Positions 50,359 through 60,142 of a stretch of 64,000 nucleotides of DNA are shown here, one piece after another. This DNA comes from Bog-473 sp036502025. Its GTDB lineage: Bacteria; Actinomycetota; Acidimicrobiia; Acidimicrobiales; RAAP-2. Position 1 is the stretch's first letter. The number at the start of each line of letters is the position of its first letter. The stretch covers positions 1 through 64,000 of the forward strand of contig DASXZJ010000141.1 of the NCBI GenBank assembly GCA_036502025.1. The letters run 5' to 3'. Position numbers and translations under genes: made by a program. Below the pieces are notes generated by a model. The model had not been told where the DNA came from, did no database searches, and worked only from the letters and a program-made list of their open reading frames with translations.

Positions 50359-51369
50359 TTAGCCTGTTTTAGTAACGGGGCTAGTCGTCGAGGTAGTGAC
50401 CGAGGTCGAGACGACGTTCGTCCAAACCGCTAATTCGACAAACGCACCCGTCGAATTGGGAGTCGCCGCTATCGGGTTCGATGGAGCCGGGATGTCGATT
50501 TCGGTTGGTCGACCAGTCTGCGGATCGACGATCAATCGCGGCAATTCAGACGATTCCGAGTCCGCCACCTCGACCCCTCGATTGCCTTGGTGGTCCTGGG
50601 CCGGGACAACCTCAATCCCCGGAAGACCTTCTAAGACCTTGTACAGCGCAACCTCTAACTGGGGGGAAAGTCCTGTCGCCGGGCTGAAGAGGAGTGCAAC
50701 TACTCGGCTATACGTCGGATCCGGACCTGAGAGATTGTCGACCTGAGCGATCCCGGTTTGGCCCTTGGCCAATATTTGCAACAGGGCACTGGGTTCTGTA
50801 GGGAGGGACGATTCGTCAATCACGGCGTCTTCGTCCGGTCCCTGGCTGGCTGGTGGGGTCGTCCAATGAGGACTCAGCGGGTTTGCCTTCCAGGCCGCCT
50901 CATCGGCCGGGGACGTGAAATTCAGGTTCCCAGCCGGTGTCTGAACTACTTTGCCTCGACCGGGTTGACTCGACACCCAGGTTTGAATGGTCTCGGGGTA
51001 CTGTGCCGTGGCCGGCGCGCTTCCGCTGCTTTGAACGACGATCTCAATCTCCGCTTTGGATTGCGTGTAGAGGAACTGCCCAGGGACGAGCGTCGTGCTG
51101 TGGATCTCGGCTGAATACGACAATCGGTCAATCGTTGCCGCCGCTGCATTTGAATTGGATGGCGAGTCGCCAAGAACGAAGTATGCAAGTGCTCCCAAAC
51201 CGACGACGGCTGCAGCAATCCCCACGCCGACGTTACGAAGGCTGCCCGACGTCAACGAGGAAGCTGGAAGCTGGTTCATCCGAGCTGCTGCAGCCCGAGC
51301 GTCTAGGGAAAGGATCGCAACGGAGCGCGCGGGGTCAGCCTCAGAAATCATCAAATCTAGATCAATCAT
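50359..51369 (-). CDS. CU044_5270-like membrane protein, probable sigma partner
   Basis: A 336-residue single-pass membrane protein. A short cytoplasmic N-terminus (about 1-43) is followed by one helix (about 45-66) and a large external domain. That domain begins TIDRLSYSAEIHSTTLVPGQFLYTQSKAE, which resembles the CU044_5270 family found next to ECF sigma genes. GLPGIEVVPAQDHQGNRGVEV and RLIVDPQTGRPTEIDI match that family's propeptide-like fold. The Thr/Ser-rich tail is low complexity. Its start overlaps the end of the sigma gene by eight bases. It likely regulates that sigma factor, although no zinc motif is present. Confidence 0.72.
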   Translation of the reverse strand: MIDLDLMISEADPARSVAILSLDARAAAARMNQLPASSLTSGSLRNVGVGIAAAVVGLGALAYFVLGDSPSNSNAAAATIDRLSYSAEIHSTTLVPGQFLYTQSKAEIEIVVQSSGSAPATAQYPETIQTWVSSQPGRGKVVQTPAGNLNFTSPADEAAWKANPLSPHWTTPPASQGPDEDAVIDESSLPTEPSALLQILAKGQTGIAQVDNLSGPDPTYSRVVALLFSPATGLSPQLEVALYKVLEGLPGIEVVPAQDHQGNRGVEVADSESSELPRLIVDPQTGRPTEIDIPAPSNPIAATPNSTGAFVELAVWTNVVSTSVTTSTTSPVTKTG

Positions 51370-51964
51370 CGTTCTCCTCTGAATGCTGGTGGTCCTTCAA
51401 GGCGGTGCATGTTGATGATTCATAAGACGGAGCATGGTTCGCCGTCAGGCGTGCTCCCGTCATCACGTCTAAGGCTGCATTGAGTCGATTCCTGGCTCTG
51501 TGCATCCGTATTCCGACGGCATTCTCCGAGCACCCCAGTAGATGACCGGCTTCGGCGTGCGACAGGCCATCCCACAAAACCAACTTCAATGTCTCACGCT
51601 CCCTTCGCGGTAATTTCGCAATCGCCGACCGAATTCGCTCGACTCGGTCATCGTTGGTATCCGAGACGGAATCAGGAACACTGGAGACTGCGGTGGCTAA
51701 ACGCAGAGAAAGGCGGGTGCGACGAGCGGTCGATCTCCGGTGTCGAGCCAACACGTGTCGAGAGACTCCGTATAGCCAAAGGCGATCATTAGGTGGCGCT
51801 GGTATTGCGTCTTGTCGACGCCACGCCGTTAGAAAAACTTCAGCCGCAAGATCGGATGCTTCCGAGAGATCGTTGGCAACGCGCCGGATGAAGTAGCGGT
51901 GGATTGACTCGTAATGGGCGTCGTAGAGACCTTCGAACTTGGAATTTGGATCCGGCGAAGCCAT
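51362..51964 (-). CDS. ECF RNA polymerase sigma factor
   Basis: A 200-residue group IV sigma factor. Region 2 has FEGLYDAHYESIHRYFIRRVANDLSEASDLAAEVFLTAWRR and LWLYGVSRHVLARHRR. Region 4 has LPRRERETLKLVLWDGLSHAEAGHLLGCSENAVGIRMHRARNRL. A C-terminal extension of about 30 residues is not conserved-looking. GGAGGTGAT precedes the ATG. It overlaps the CU044_5270-like gene. Codon use and base composition differ from most neighbours, consistent with a later arrival. Confidence 0.88.
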   Translation of the reverse strand: MASPDPNSKFEGLYDAHYESIHRYFIRRVANDLSEASDLAAEVFLTAWRRQDAIPAPPNDRLWLYGVSRHVLARHRRSTARRTRLSLRLATAVSSVPDSVSDTNDDRVERIRSAIAKLPRRERETLKLVLWDGLSHAEAGHLLGCSENAVGIRMHRARNRLNAALDVMTGARLTANHAPSYESSTCTALKDHQHSEENDD

Positions 51965-52222
51965 TGCTGATTCATCACCTCCGATTCTCCATATCGTGTT
52001 TTACGGTCTCTAGCCTTCTACTTCCCCTCTTTTCATCAAAACCTTTCAGATTGCCCTCCCTACCCTGCTCCCACGGCATTGACGCGAACATGGCGGGATG
52101 CCTGGCTTGATCTCGAAAGGAGATGGTGGCCCGGAGGGAGATATTCTCCTCATCTCGGCGGCCGGCCTCAGGCCCAGGGTCTGGACGGGTGACAGGACTT
52201 CCATGAGGGCAAGGGAGGCATC

Positions 52223-52879
52223 GTGCCAATCACCAGAAGGGTTACCGCGCTGTCGCTGGTCGTCCTAGGGGCGGTGGCCCTGAGCGCCTGCTCGAGCAGT
52301 CCGTCGAAGTCCGGTTCGTCCACCACCTCGGGCCCGTCCAGGTCGACCTCCACCTCGACCTCGAGCGCGTCCGCCACCACCTCGACCCTGCCGTCGACCA
52401 GCTCGACGACGGCAGCCACCGCCACCTGCCAACCGTCCGGCCTCCACGTCGTGCTCTCGGGCTCGGGGGGTGCCGCCGGCACCATTGAGCTCACCTTCTC
52501 CTTGACCAACACCACGTCGACGGTGTGCACCTTGTTCGGCTACCCGGGCATGCAGCTGCTCAACTCCACCGGCGGCTCGCTCCCGACCGTGGTCAAGCGG
52601 GGTGGCGGCCTCTCCTTCGAGAGCCTCCCAGTGACCACCGTCACGCTGAACGGGGGGCAGACGGCGTTCTTCAATGTCGGCTACAGCGACGTCAATGTCG
52701 GCACGACCTCGTGTTCGGTGGCCACACGGGTGGAGGTCACGCCTCCTAACGACACGGCCTTCACGGTGGTCACCGTGCCCGAGGTCAACGCCTGCGACGG
52801 CGGTGTCTTGAACACCTCACCGGTCTTCTCGTCGACCGACGCCACCGCCACCAGCACCACCGCTCCGCCGGTGCCCTGA
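52223..52879 (+). CDS. DUF4232-type secreted lipoprotein
   Basis: A 218-residue probable lipoprotein. The lipobox LSACSS gives Cys23. A long Ser/Thr linker (about 24-68) follows, then a globular domain with CQPSGLHVVLSGSGGAAGTIELTFSLTNTTSTVCTLFGYPGMQLL, which is typical of DUF4232. Four Cys may form two disulfides. A Thr/Pro-rich tail ends the protein. GTG start. It is convergent with the mutase gene 16 bases away. Surface-exposed, function unknown. Confidence 0.8.
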   Translation: MPITRRVTALSLVVLGAVALSACSSSPSKSGSSTTSGPSRSTSTSTSSASATTSTLPSTSSTTAATATCQPSGLHVVLSGSGGAAGTIELTFSLTNTTSTVCTLFGYPGMQLLNSTGGSLPTVVKRGGGLSFESLPVTTVTLNGGQTAFFNVGYSDVNVGTTSCSVATRVEVTPPNDTAFTVVTVPEVNACDGGVLNTSPVFSSTDATATSTTAPPVP

Positions 52880-52895
52880 GTCTGGGCCGGCGCGG

Positions 52896-54494
<1,599 letters not shown>

Positions 54495-54540
54495 GACCAC
54501 GACACTACGGAGGTCGGGGCCGGGAGGCCAGACTGGGCCC

Positions 54541-54990
54541 ATGCCCACGATGGAACCGGTCTTCTCCCACTTCGGCATCTGCGTCAGCGACCTCGAGCGA
54601 TCGCTGCGTTTCTACTGCGAGGCACTCGGCTTCGAGACGGCCGAGTCGCACCAGATCGGCAGCGAATTCGCCCGGTTGATGGACCTACCCGACGTGGCCG
54701 TGACCTCGCAGTTCATCCGGCGGGAGGGCACCGCCATTGAGCTGCTCGCCTTCAGCGAGCCGGCCCCCTTCGGCGACGGGGAGCGACGGGCGGTCAACCA
54801 GCTCGGCCTCACCCACCTCTCGTTCCGGGTGGCCGAGGTCGAGGCGGTAGCGGCCAAGGTGGTCGAGCTCGGGGGCGCGGTGGTCGAGTCCAGCCGGACC
54901 ACCGTCGAGTTCGGGGGCACGCCCCTCGAATTCGTCTACTGCACCGACCCCGACGGCGTGCGGATCGAGCTCATGGATCTCAGTGGGTGA
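54541..54990 (+). CDS. VOC-family (glyoxalase-like) protein
   Basis: A 149-residue protein with two beta-alpha-beta-beta-beta modules. SHFGICVSDLERSLRFYCEALGFE, AIELLAFSEP, LTHLSFRVAEVEAVAAKVVELGGAV and FVYCTDPDGVRIELMDL are present. Metal ligands fit the His/Glu pattern of lactoylglutathione-lyase/epimerase folds. It is divergent from the mutase across 46 bases, so a methylmalonyl-CoA epimerase role is tempting, but the usual GLHHIAF segment is replaced by LTHLSF. Its end overlaps the convergent repeat-protein gene by 11 bases. Confidence 0.8.
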   Translation: MPTMEPVFSHFGICVSDLERSLRFYCEALGFETAESHQIGSEFARLMDLPDVAVTSQFIRREGTAIELLAFSEPAPFGDGERRAVNQLGLTHLSFRVAEVEAVAAKVVELGGAVVESSRTTVEFGGTPLEFVYCTDPDGVRIELMDLSG

Positions 54991-56278
54991 CCCCCACCAC
55001 ATTGGTGATGCCGAGACCGCTCAGGTCCCCGGCGAACGCGGCGTCCCCGAAGTTGAAGACGGTGCCGTCGCCCGCCACCTCCCAGTAGCCCCCGCCGTCC
55101 GGCGTGGTGGCCAGGCCGACGATCGGCGCGGTGCGGTGTTGGGTGGCCGCGGTTCCGTGGAAGGCCGCGTCGCCGTAGGTGAAGACGCCTCCGTCGGAGG
55201 CCACGAAAAGGTAACCGAGGTCATTCGGCATGGCCGCCAGGCCCACGATCGGTTCGGCCAGGTGCAGGTTGCCGGTCGAGCCCAGGAACGGCGCGTCGAA
55301 GGCGAAGATGCCGCCGTCGGCCGCCACCAGCCAGTAGCCGCCGGTGGCGTGGTCGGTCGCCATGCCGACGATGGGCTGGTTCAGGTGGAGGTTGCCCGTC
55401 GAACCGCGGAAGGCCGCGTCGCCGAAGGCGAAGATGCCGCCATCGGAAGCCACCAGCCAGTAGCCTCCGCCGTCGGGTGTAGCCGCCATGCCGACGATGG
55501 GCTGGTTGAGGCGGAGGTTGCCCGTGGAGCCGTAGAAGGCCGCGTCGCCGAAGGCGAAGATGCCGCCGTCGGAAGCCACCATCCAGTAGCCGCCGCCATC
55601 GGGCGTGGTGGCCATGCCGACGATGGGCTGGTTGAGGTTGTCCACGCTGAGATCGCCCAGGTAGTTGAGATAGGAGTCGTCACCGAACCCGGTCAGGGCG
55701 CCGTTGTCGCCGTAAAGGTAGTAGCCCTGGCCCGGGGTGGAGGGGCGGAGGTTGATCGACAGGGCCCCGAAGAACTCGTCGTTGCCGCCGGAGCACTCGG
55801 CGTCGAACTGGATGCCCAGCGTGGTCGGGTTCCCCGAACTGTCGTAGCTGGCCTGGTCGACCTCGACGGACGAATCATTCTGGTCGGCGTCGGCGCAAAG
55901 CCCGCTTGCGCCGCCGGGCGGGGTGAAGAGCATGCTCAAGCCGTCGTCGGTGTCGTAGACGTTGCCCGCCGTCAGCGACTGGGACCCGGGGGGGATCAGG
56001 GTCATCCGCCACTCCTGGTTGGAGTTCCCGTTGGACACGTCCAAGGTGAGGGACCCGTCCTCCGCCGTCACCGCGACAGTCGGATAGTTGACGACGAACA
56101 ACGCGCCGCCGTAGTCGGCCTCCAGGTAGGCGCCGTTGAGCGCGGGGGCGGCGGGGGTCGAAGCGGCGGCGTGGCCTGGGGTGAGGCCGGGCAGGGCCAC
56201 GAACGCCGTCAGCAGGCCGGCCACGGCAAGGTGCCGGGGCCGCGCCCCGGTCACGCGCCGGAACCAGGCGAGGTCCAT
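54980..56278 (-). CDS. Secreted protein with GYWxVASDGGIFxFGDA repeats
   Basis: A 432-residue exported protein. The signal peptide is about 1-38 (LAVAGLLTAFVALPGL, cleavage near HAA). Residues 40-195 form an unrecognised beta-rich domain with Cys residues. From about 205 to the end there are five tandem units of about 43 residues, each with NQPIVGMATTPDGGGYWMVA, SDGGIFAFGDAAF and STGNL. They resemble short propeller or beta-helix blades and are frequent in actinobacterial surface proteins. No enzymatic motif. Envelope binding or adhesion is possible. Confidence 0.78.
   Translation of the reverse strand: MDLAWFRRVTGARPRHLAVAGLLTAFVALPGLTPGHAAASTPAAPALNGAYLEADYGGALFVVNYPTVAVTAEDGSLTLDVSNGNSNQEWRMTLIPPGSQSLTAGNVYDTDDGLSMLFTPPGGASGLCADADQNDSSVEVDQASYDSSGNPTTLGIQFDAECSGGNDEFFGALSINLRPSTPGQGYYLYGDNGALTGFGDDSYLNYLGDLSVDNLNQPIVGMATTPDGGGYWMVASDGGIFAFGDAAFYGSTGNLRLNQPIVGMAATPDGGGYWLVASDGGIFAFGDAAFRGSTGNLHLNQPIVGMATDHATGGYWLVAADGGIFAFDAPFLGSTGNLHLAEPIVGLAAMPNDLGYLFVASDGGVFTYGDAAFHGTAATQHRTAPIVGLATTPDGGGYWEVAGDGTVFNFGDAAFAGDLSGLGITNVVGVTH
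54995..55650 (-). repeat. Five tandem approx. 130-bp coding repeats
   Basis: The repeat units of the surface protein are visible at DNA level as recurring GATGCCGCCGTCGG and GCCGACGATGGGCTGGTT blocks spaced about 126-135 bases apart. The two units near 55381-55640 are the most alike, and the terminal units are more diverged. This suggests recent duplication in the middle. Confidence 0.6.
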
Positions 56279-56295
56279 TGGTGCGAACGTAGCCG

Positions 56296-56301
56296 TATCC
56301 T
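56296..56301 (+). promoter_or_regulatory. -10 box of small membrane-protein gene
   Basis: TATCCT is seven bases upstream of the GTG at 56309, without a Shine-Dalgarno sequence. It is the same hexamer as before the gene at 726. Confidence 0.5.
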
Positions 56302-56308
56302 GGTTGTC

Positions 56309-56668
56309 GTGTCACTGATGTGGCGTTGGGTCCTTGTCGTCGTCACGGCGGCCACGGTGGTGGCCGGCTTGATGCCGCACGTGCTGCGGGCCGGCGCCGA
56401 GGTCCCCATCACCTCGGTGGTCCTGGTCGCCGAAGAGTTGCAGGTGATGCCCAACGGATGCGCTGACGCGGTCTGTGGCAGGGGCTCGCCGGCCCCGACC
56501 ATCCCCACCCTCACCATCACCGCCGTCGACGCCACCCTGGTCGGCGGGCTGCTCTTCGCGCTCATCCGCCTGACCCGGCGGTTCCGGACCGGCGCCCTGG
56601 CGCTGCCTCGGGGCACCGCCACCGGGCTGTTCCACCCCCCGCAGTTCTCCTCGTTCGACCTGATCTGA
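56309..56668 (+). CDS. Small membrane protein, unknown
   Basis: A 119-residue protein with a membrane helix near residues 5-22 and another near 73-95, connected by an external loop. The loop contains two Cys (PNGCADAVCGRG) that could form a disulfide or bind metal. A TATCCT box before the GTG supports this start and strand over the long antisense frames covering the region. It is followed after 90 bases by the DUF929, VKOR and CtaG-like genes. A role in envelope redox or metal handling is a guess. Family not recognised. Confidence 0.55.
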   Translation: MSLMWRWVLVVVTAATVVAGLMPHVLRAGAEVPITSVVLVAEELQVMPNGCADAVCGRGSPAPTIPTLTITAVDATLVGGLLFALIRLTRRFRTGALALPRGTATGLFHPPQFSSFDLI

Positions 56669-56758
56669 CCTCGGCGGGCCACTCCGTGGCCGCCATCCAC
56701 CGAACGATCCGAGGCGCGCCCAACGGGCCGCGGCCTCCACCTACCAAGGAGAACTCTC

Positions 56759-57733
56759 ATGTCGAAGTCCCAACGCGGGACCGGGCGCGCCACGCGCCCG
56801 GCTCGCAGCACCACTGTCCCCCCGTCCGCCCCGGCCCGGCTGCGCCGCCGACATCCGATGCTGTTCACCCTGCTGCCGGTGGCGCTGGTCCTGCTGGCCA
56901 TCGTCACCATGGTCGTCATCAAGACGGCAGGCGGATCAGGCGGTCCGTCGGCGGCGGCATCGACGACGACCGGGTCCAAGTTGTCGGGGGGCGACAGTTC
57001 GGCCGGCGGCAGCAACGGGACGTCACCGCTGCCCTCCAGCGTGCTGTCGGACGTCACGTCGGTCAGCCCGGCGACACTCGCCGCCATCGGCAGCCCGGGC
57101 GCGGTGCCGCTCCCCGTCAAGGTCCCGGGCACCCAGATCCTGCGGGCGGCCGACGGGAAGCCCGAGATCGTCTACATAGGGGCGGAGTACTGCCCGTTCT
57201 GCGCCGCCGAACGGTGGGCCCTGGTCCAGGCGCTCTCCCGCTTCGGCACCTTCACCGGGCTCGGCGCCACGCATTCGTCGAGCACCGACGTCTACCCGAA
57301 CACGCAGACGTTCAGCTTCTTCGGGTCGACGTACACCAGTCCCTACCTCGACTTCACACCGGTGGAGGAGCAGAGCAACCAGCCGGCCGGTGGCAGCTAC
57401 GCCACGCTGCAGACGCCGACCCCGGCCGAGAACGCGCTGCTCGCCAAATACGACGTGGCGCCGTACACCAGCGAGCCTGGGAGCATCCCCTTCCTCGATA
57501 TCGGCAACCGCTACGTCGTGGTCGGCGCCAGCTACACACCGCAGCTACTGCAGGGCCTCAGCCTGCGGACCATCGCGGCCGACCTGAACCAGCCCAACAG
57601 CGTGGTGGCCACCGCCATCGACGGGACGGCCAACGCCATCACCGCCGGCATCTGCGCCCTCACCGGCGACCAGCCCGCCAGCGTGTGCAACACCCCGACC
57701 ATCGCGGCCATCGTCCAGAAGCTGGGGTCCTGA
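56759..57733 (+). CDS. DUF929 thioredoxin-fold membrane protein
   Basis: A 324-residue membrane-anchored protein. An Arg-rich N-terminus, a membrane helix (about 34-56) and a Ser/Gly linker precede a DUF929 domain. That domain has the CxxC motif EYCPFCAAERW (Cys145, Cys148), then RFGTFTGLGATHSSSTDVYPNTQTFSFFGSTY and SIPFLDIGNRYVVVGASY. DUF929 proteins are thioredoxin-like and often adjacent to VKOR, as here (one base apart). AAGGAG precedes the ATG. Probably an extracytoplasmic thiol-disulfide oxidoreductase re-oxidised by the VKOR partner. Confidence 0.86.
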   Translation: MSKSQRGTGRATRPARSTTVPPSAPARLRRRHPMLFTLLPVALVLLAIVTMVVIKTAGGSGGPSAAASTTTGSKLSGGDSSAGGSNGTSPLPSSVLSDVTSVSPATLAAIGSPGAVPLPVKVPGTQILRAADGKPEIVYIGAEYCPFCAAERWALVQALSRFGTFTGLGATHSSSTDVYPNTQTFSFFGSTYTSPYLDFTPVEEQSNQPAGGSYATLQTPTPAENALLAKYDVAPYTSEPGSIPFLDIGNRYVVVGASYTPQLLQGLSLRTIAADLNQPNSVVATAIDGTANAITAGICALTGDQPASVCNTPTIAAIVQKLGS

Positions 57734-57734
57734 G

Positions 57735-58217
57735 ATGCCGCGCTGGACCGGGCCGACGGCGTTGGGCCTCACCGTCCTGGCGGTCGGGCTGACCGGCTAC
57801 CTGACGGTGACGCACTACACCGATCCGGCCGCGCTGGCGTGTCCCGACTCCGGCGTCGTCAACTGCACGCTGGTCACCACCAGCAGCTGGTCGGTCATTC
57901 TGGGCGTGCCGGTTGCGGTCCTGGGCCTGGGCTGGGCGCTCGTCGTACTGGCGATGGACCTGCCCTGGGTCTGGCGCTCGCCCCCCGAGTGGCTGGCCAC
58001 CGCGCGGCTGGCCGCCACCGGGGCGGGCGCGGCCATGGTGCTCTACCTGGTCTACGTCGAGCTGTTCCGGATCGGCGCCATCTGCCTGTGGTGCACCGGG
58101 GTGCACATCACCGCGGTCCTCCTCTTCGCGGTGACGCTGGCCGCCCGGTCGCTGGCGAGGCAGCCGTCGGCGCCGGGGTCGGCGCCGGTCGGGATCCGGA
58201 CCGGGTCAGGAAGGTGA
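57735..58217 (+). CDS. Vitamin K epoxide reductase (VKOR) family protein
   Basis: A 160-residue protein with four membrane helices. The loop pair Cys36 and Cys44 (with Ser/Thr-rich VTTSSW after it) and the active-site CLWC (Cys117, Cys120) at the start of the last helix match bacterial VKOR, which passes electrons from thioredoxin-like partners to menaquinone. It directly follows the DUF929 gene. Its last 12 bases overlap the end of the convergent CtaG-like gene. Plasma membrane. Confidence 0.9.
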   Translation: MPRWTGPTALGLTVLAVGLTGYLTVTHYTDPAALACPDSGVVNCTLVTTSSWSVILGVPVAVLGLGWALVVLAMDLPWVWRSPPEWLATARLAATGAGAAMVLYLVYVELFRIGAICLWCTGVHITAVLLFAVTLAARSLARQPSAPGSAPVGIRTGSGR

Positions 58218-59114
58218 GCGGAGCACCGCTTCGGCCTGGGCGACCGCATCGAGCTCGCGGTCGACCCGGACCGCCCGGCGTTCCTCGAGGTGGAGCCAGC
58301 GCAAGGCCACCGGGATCATCGGCCAGAGCATGAGGGTGTCCCCGCCCACCCACATGATCACGCCGCCGATGTGCAGGTCATTGGTGAGCCGCGCCTGGCT
58401 CCACGTCGGGTGGATGGCCAGGTAGGCCGGGAACATCTCGTGCACCGCCTGGTCGAGCGAGAGGCCGGTGAAGGTGTCGATGGGGATGGCCAGGAACAGG
58501 TAACCGAACTGCAGGGCCGGGTGCATGCGGTAGGCGTTGGGGTCCACCCCGAAGATCTGGCGCCAGAAGAGGTAACCGACCCCGAGGAACACCAGGTGCT
58601 CGGCGTTGTGCACCGACTCGTGCTGCAGCGTGTAGTTGTACCAAACGGTCAGATGCGTCAAAGGAATCATCACCGCGTAGAGGACGAAGGCCACGCCGGG
58701 GTGACCCAGCACCTTGGCCACCCGGGAGCGCAGGACCTCGGTCACCACCACGTGCGCCGTGCCGGTGGTGGCGCGGAAGGCCAGCTCCAGGGGAGAGGCG
58801 ATGGCGAACAGCGGAGCAGCCACCATGATCAGGAGGAGGTGCTGGACCATGTGGTCCCAGAAGAGGTCGCCGTCGTAGACCCCGATGAAGCTGAAGATGG
58901 CGAGGCCCGTCGAGGCCAGACCTCCGATGAAGGCCGCGGTGCGGAAGGCGGGCCAGAGATGGCGGGGGCGGCGCCGGTTGGCCCGTTGCACGCCCCAGAG
59001 GTAGAGCGCCAACGCGACCAGGACCATGACCACCGGGACGAAATCGAACTGGGTGGAGAGGAGCTGGGTGCCGTGGAGCGGGGGCAGCGGGGCGTCGCCG
59101 AGCAGTGCGATCAT
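58206..59114 (-). CDS. CtaG/caa3-type cytochrome oxidase assembly protein
   Basis: A 302-residue integral membrane protein with about seven helices. Conserved motifs include the HMVQHLLLIMVAAPL segment, WYNYTLQHESVHNAEHLVFLGVGYLFW and HIGGVIMWVGGDTLMLWPM. These are typical of the CtaG_Bacillus/DUF2029-like copper-related assembly factors of caa3 oxidase. His residues probably bind copper. The ATG has TAGTCT eight bases upstream on the minus strand. It is convergent with VKOR. It likely assists CuA/CuB insertion into a terminal oxidase encoded elsewhere. Confidence 0.85.
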   Translation of the reverse strand: MIALLGDAPLPPLHGTQLLSTQFDFVPVVMVLVALALYLWGVQRANRRRPRHLWPAFRTAAFIGGLASTGLAIFSFIGVYDGDLFWDHMVQHLLLIMVAAPLFAIASPLELAFRATTGTAHVVVTEVLRSRVAKVLGHPGVAFVLYAVMIPLTHLTVWYNYTLQHESVHNAEHLVFLGVGYLFWRQIFGVDPNAYRMHPALQFGYLFLAIPIDTFTGLSLDQAVHEMFPAYLAIHPTWSQARLTNDLHIGGVIMWVGGDTLMLWPMIPVALRWLHLEERRAVRVDRELDAVAQAEAVLRSPS

Positions 59115-59134
59115 GCCGCTCCAGACTAACTACG

Positions 59135-60142
59135 TCAGCCGTGCTGCCAGAATCGCTGCGCCAGGCCCCGCTGGCCGTAGAGCGCCACCGCATCGAGCGC
59201 GGCGATCTCGTCGTCGTCCATCTTCCATCCGAGCGCGCCGGCGTTCTCCTCGGCCTGGCCGCGGTTCTTGGCGCCGGGGATGGGGACGGCGCCCTTGGCG
59301 ATTATCCAGGCCAGCGCCACCTGGCTCGGCGTGCGGTCGCCGTGGGCGGCGCCTATGCGCCGGAGCTCGGCCACGATGGCGTCGACCTTCTCCATCGGGT
59401 GCGCCGAGAAGGTGCGGCTCTTGGGGGGCGGGTTGGCCGCGCTGTACTTGCCGGTCAGTCGGCCCTGCCCGATGGGCGAGTAGGCCAGCGGGACGACCCC
59501 GAGGTCGGCGCAGCAGGCCAGCAGGCCGGCCTGCTCGGGCATGGTGCGCAGGAGCGAGAACTCGATCTGGTTGCTGGCCAGGCGCAGGCCGCGCTGGCGC
59601 AGCGCGGCGTCCATGGCGGTGGTCTCCTTGACCGAGTAGTTGGAGACGCCGACCGCCCTGACAAGGCCCTCGGCATGCGCGGCCGCCAGCGCGTCGGCGA
59701 GGGCGCCGTGGTTGCGCAGCGAGATCGGCCCGTGGATCTGGTAGAGGTCGATCTGCTCGAGGCCCAGGCGGGCCAGCGAGGCCCGGGCCGCGGCGGCGAG
59801 GGCGGAGGTGACGTTGAGCTTCCATGGGCTCGGCATGAACTTGGTGGCGATGACGACCCGCTGACGGGCGGACGGGTCGCGGGCCAGCAGGCGACCGATG
59901 ATGCGCTCGCTCTCGCCGCCGCCGTAGCCCTCGGCCGTATCGAAGAGCACCACCCCAGCCTCGAGGCAGGCGTCCCACGCATCCTCGATGGTCGCCTCGG
60001 TGTAGGAGGCGTCGTAGCCGCCCATGCCCCAGGTCTTCTTGTCGCCCCAGGCCCAGGTGCCGACCCCGAGCGGCGGGATGGACACGCCGGAACCGGCGAG
60101 GGTGACGTGGTCGCTGGCCCGGGGTGGGGTGGGGTCAGTCAT
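59135..60142 (-). CDS. Aldo/keto reductase
   Basis: A 335-residue TIM-barrel NADPH oxidoreductase. GVGTWAWGDKKTWG, FDTAEGYGGGESERIIGRLL (catalytic Asp and Tyr), VIATKF (Lys), IDLYQIHGP (His), VGVSNYSVK and VPIPGAKNRGQAEENAGAL are present. The catalytic tetrad is therefore complete. It resembles the plant/bacterial pyridoxal reductase-like branch. The ATG at 60142 overlaps the stop of the upstream alpha/beta hydrolase by eight bases. The longer frame beyond 60142 is a shadow. Substrate unknown. Confidence 0.92.
   Translation of the reverse strand: MTDPTPPRASDHVTLAGSGVSIPPLGVGTWAWGDKKTWGMGGYDASYTEATIEDAWDACLEAGVVLFDTAEGYGGGESERIIGRLLARDPSARQRVVIATKFMPSPWKLNVTSALAAAARASLARLGLEQIDLYQIHGPISLRNHGALADALAAAHAEGLVRAVGVSNYSVKETTAMDAALRQRGLRLASNQIEFSLLRTMPEQAGLLACCADLGVVPLAYSPIGQGRLTGKYSAANPPPKSRTFSAHPMEKVDAIVAELRRIGAAHGDRTPSQVALAWIIAKGAVPIPGAKNRGQAEENAGALGWKMDDDEIAALDAVALYGQRGLAQRFWQHG

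Noticed and set aside
56251..57132. 293-codon minus-strand frame over the small membrane gene and DUF929 start
   Set aside because: It covers the DUF929 N-terminus in antisense and shows no domain. The plus-strand gene has a -10 box and membrane helices.
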